This document shows, piece after piece, positions 5,141-6,365 of a DNA stretch of 6,365 nt; positions within the stretch are counted from its first letter, which is position 1, and each line of letters opens with the position of its first letter. Source of the DNA: Desulfuromonadaceae bacterium UBA6124. GTDB lineage: Bacteria > Desulfobacterota > Desulfuromonadia > Desulfuromonadales > Trichloromonadaceae. Both the position numbers and the translations under genes were made by a program. The stretch covers positions 1 through 6,365 of the forward strand of contig DIVU01000102.1 in the NCBI GenBank assembly GCA_002423365.1, given 5' to 3'. The notes under the pieces were generated by a model, which ran no database searches, was not told the origin of the DNA, and saw only the letters and a list, made by a program, of their open reading frames with translations.

Positions 5141-6010
5141 TCACGAGGCCTGGCGCATGGCCTTGAGTACGAAATGCCGGACGAGGCGTTGCAACGGGTT
5201 CTTTCCGCCCCCCCAGACGTACCCCCGGTGCATCTTTCCCAGTAGCATGTCGATCTGCAGGTAATGGGGGACCGGCTTGCTGGTCCCCTTTCCGGTCAGG
5301 ATTTTCACCACCTCGGTCGCCACCAGCGCGGCCGCCAGGGTGCAGGCCGGCGCCACCGCCGGCCCCTTGCGCTCTTTCACATTCACCTTCCGCCTGTCCA
5401 GATAACCCAGATGATAGGGGCGGGGGGCCAGCCCCGCGGCGAACGCCGCCAGCTTTTCCAGTTCATCCATCCCGTCGTCAATGCCGAAGTAATCGTCGAA
5501 GCTCATCCCCTGTGGCGCGAAGACCTGCAGGGTCGCGCCGAAGCCTAAGGGGGCGGCGGTGAGGGCGTAAATCCCCTTGCTCCGTGCCCGGTTGAAGACT
5601 AGGCGGCGGATCTCGATTTCAAAAAATTCGATGCCGTCGACAAAAACCTCGACCCCCTCCAGAAAGTCATCGATGTTGTCTGCTGAGACTCCTTGGGGGA
5701 AGAGGATGATTTCCGCCTGGGGATTGATGTCGCGGATCATCTCGGCGAGCACTTCGGCCTTGTGGCGGCCGCTGGTGCTGTGAAAGGCGCCGAACTGGCG
5801 GCTGATATTGACCGGCTCGAAAACGTCGAGATCGGCGATGTTGAATTTTCCGACACCGAGCCGGGCCAGGGTCAGCAGATGGATGCCGCCGACCCCGCCG
5901 GCGCCGGCCACCGCCACCTTCGCGTTCAGCAGTCGGGCCTGTTCCCCTTCGGTAAGCAGACCGATGTTCCGGGAAAATTCGTTGTCGATCAGCGAGCCGA
6001 TATCGATCAT
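5141..6010 (-). CDS. ThiF/MoeB/HesA-type E1-like adenylyltransferase, zinc-less
   Basis: This is a 289-residue member of the E1-like superfamily, which adenylates a carboxyl group, usually the C-terminus of a ubiquitin-like protein or a peptide. The nucleotide-binding motif GAGGVG is at 36-41. D60 and D62 (DLDVFEPVNISRQ), N68, R71 and Q72, K84 (GRHKAEVL) and the catalytic-type Asp in FVDGIE (D125) follow. An N-terminal Arg (R14, in FSRNIG) matches the conserved arginine of MoeB. The protein has a single cysteine (C223, in APACTLAAA), so the two CxxC zinc-binding pairs of MoeB and ThiF are absent. No rhodanese or nitroreductase domain is attached. The C-terminal tail (about 250-289) is basic and unlike MoeB. 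The ATG at 6010 is supported by AAAGGAG at 6017-6023, which lies across the end of the upstream SPOR gene; the intergenic gap is 3 bases, so the two are very likely co-transcribed. The partner small protein is not identifiable in the window. A thiamine or molybdopterin role is not supported by context. Confidence 0.87.
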   Translation of the reverse strand: MIDIGSLIDNEFSRNIGLLTEGEQARLLNAKVAVAGAGGVGGIHLLTLARLGVGKFNIADLDVFEPVNISRQFGAFHSTSGRHKAEVLAEMIRDINPQAEIILFPQGVSADNIDDFLEGVEVFVDGIEFFEIEIRRLVFNRARSKGIYALTAAPLGFGATLQVFAPQGMSFDDYFGIDDGMDELEKLAAFAAGLAPRPYHLGYLDRRKVNVKERKGPAVAPACTLAAALVATEVVKILTGKGTSKPVPHYLQIDMLLGKMHRGYVWGGGKNPLQRLVRHFVLKAMRQAS

Positions 6011-6013
6011 GGA

Positions 6014-6365
6014 TCACTCCTTTGGAAGAAAACCGTCGAGAGCCAGTTTCCGGCGAATGGTGGGCAGCAGGGCGCGGGCCTGCTCGCGGTCTTCAAGCCC
6101 GGCGATGAGAACCTTGTACGTCCCCCCGCTGCGATCGATGGCGACCTGATGCTCCGGAAAGGCGGCCCCGGCCCGGTTCCTCAGGGCTTCGGCGTTGGCG
6201 GGGTCGTTGAAGGCGCCGAGCTGGATGCTGTGACCGGGCGTGGTCTCTTTCGCGATAACGGCAGGAGAGGCGGGTAGGGGGAGGGGAGCTTGCGCCCGGG
6301 GGGGAGTTTCCGGTTCCGGCGTCGCCGGAATCGGCGGGGGAAGGGACGTTGTCGTTGGCACCGGT
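6014..6365 (-). CDS. SPOR-domain protein, 3' part
   Basis: This is the C-terminal part of a protein whose frame remains open at the window's right edge, so its start lies outside. The visible portion is a proline-rich linker (PPPIPATPEPETPP and following) and then a SPOR domain (SIQLGAFNDPANAEALRNR through IAGLEDREQARALLPTIRR). SPOR domains bind denuded peptidoglycan glycan strands, typically at the division septum. Such proteins are usually anchored by an N-terminal membrane segment or lipobox, with the proline-rich stretch spanning the periplasm; the anchor is not visible here. A GTG at 6361 is inside the linker and probably not the start. The stop codon is 3 bases from the E1-like gene's ATG. 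Confidence 0.85.
   Translation of the reverse strand, partial: PVPTTTSLPPPIPATPEPETPPRAQAPLPLPASPAVIAKETTPGHSIQLGAFNDPANAEALRNRAGAAFPEHQVAIDRSGGTYKVLIAGLEDREQARALLPTIRRKLALDGFLPKE

Noticed and set aside
5144..5166. AGGCC and GGCCT arms as a possible shared terminator for the convergent genes
   Set aside because: The five-pair stem lies inside the E1-like coding end with an eight-base loop and no T-run on either side.
5693..6277. A 194-codon plus-strand frame spanning the E1-like and SPOR genes
   Set aside because: It crosses two recognised minus-strand genes and shows no domain or credible ribosome binding site; it is a shadow frame.

Overview
The window looks like a GC-rich chromosomal segment from a Desulfuromonadales/Geobacter-type bacterium. 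This is inferred from gene content and protein style: a LonB-like protease, two families typical of exosortase/PEP-CTERM genomes, a GAF-rich sensor and a sigma-54-type promoter. No rRNA or marker gene is present to confirm the taxon. No tRNA, IS element, CRISPR array or phage gene was seen.

Layout. Bases 1-912 (+) hold the 3' part of a Lon-family ATP-dependent protease, with part of its AAA lid and the complete S16 Ser/Lys protease domain. It converges on a membrane CPBP/CAAX-type protease (1002-1688, -) that resembles the exosortase-associated 'CAAX prenyl protease-related' family. The short gap between them is mostly a perfect array of eight CTCAGCA heptamers that runs into the second gene's stop codon. 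The divergent intergenic region 1689-1972 contains a good sigma-70 promoter for the membrane protease, an inverted repeat, an AT-rich promoter-like stretch and a strong hairpin. It leads into a 747-residue sensor protein (1973-4216, +) with the order GAF, HisKA, degenerate HATPase, GAF, degenerate HD-GYP. The AT-rich gap 4217-4464 carries direct repeats, a dyad and a good sigma-54 (-24/-12) promoter match. These precede a LuxI/FeeM-like acyltransferase of the PEP-CTERM/exosortase-associated type (to 5136, +). Four bases later, convergent, lies a ThiF/MoeB/HesA-type E1-like adenylyltransferase (5141-6010, -). It forms a tight two-gene unit with an upstream SPOR-domain protein that runs off the right edge (6014-6365, -).

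How the genes may work together. Two genes (the CPBP protease and the acyltransferase) belong to families known to co-occur with exosortase/PEP-CTERM envelope-sorting systems, although no exosortase is in view. The acyltransferase keeps all the LuxI-like catalytic landmarks and probably makes an N-acyl amino acid or a related acylated product under sigma-54 control. The neighbouring sensor keeps its sensory GAF domains and phospho-acceptor His but has lost the ATP-binding motifs of its kinase half and part of the metal site of its HD-GYP half. It may therefore be a signal-binding adaptor rather than an enzyme. A link between acyl product, sensor and E1-like enzyme is a hypothesis from proximity only.
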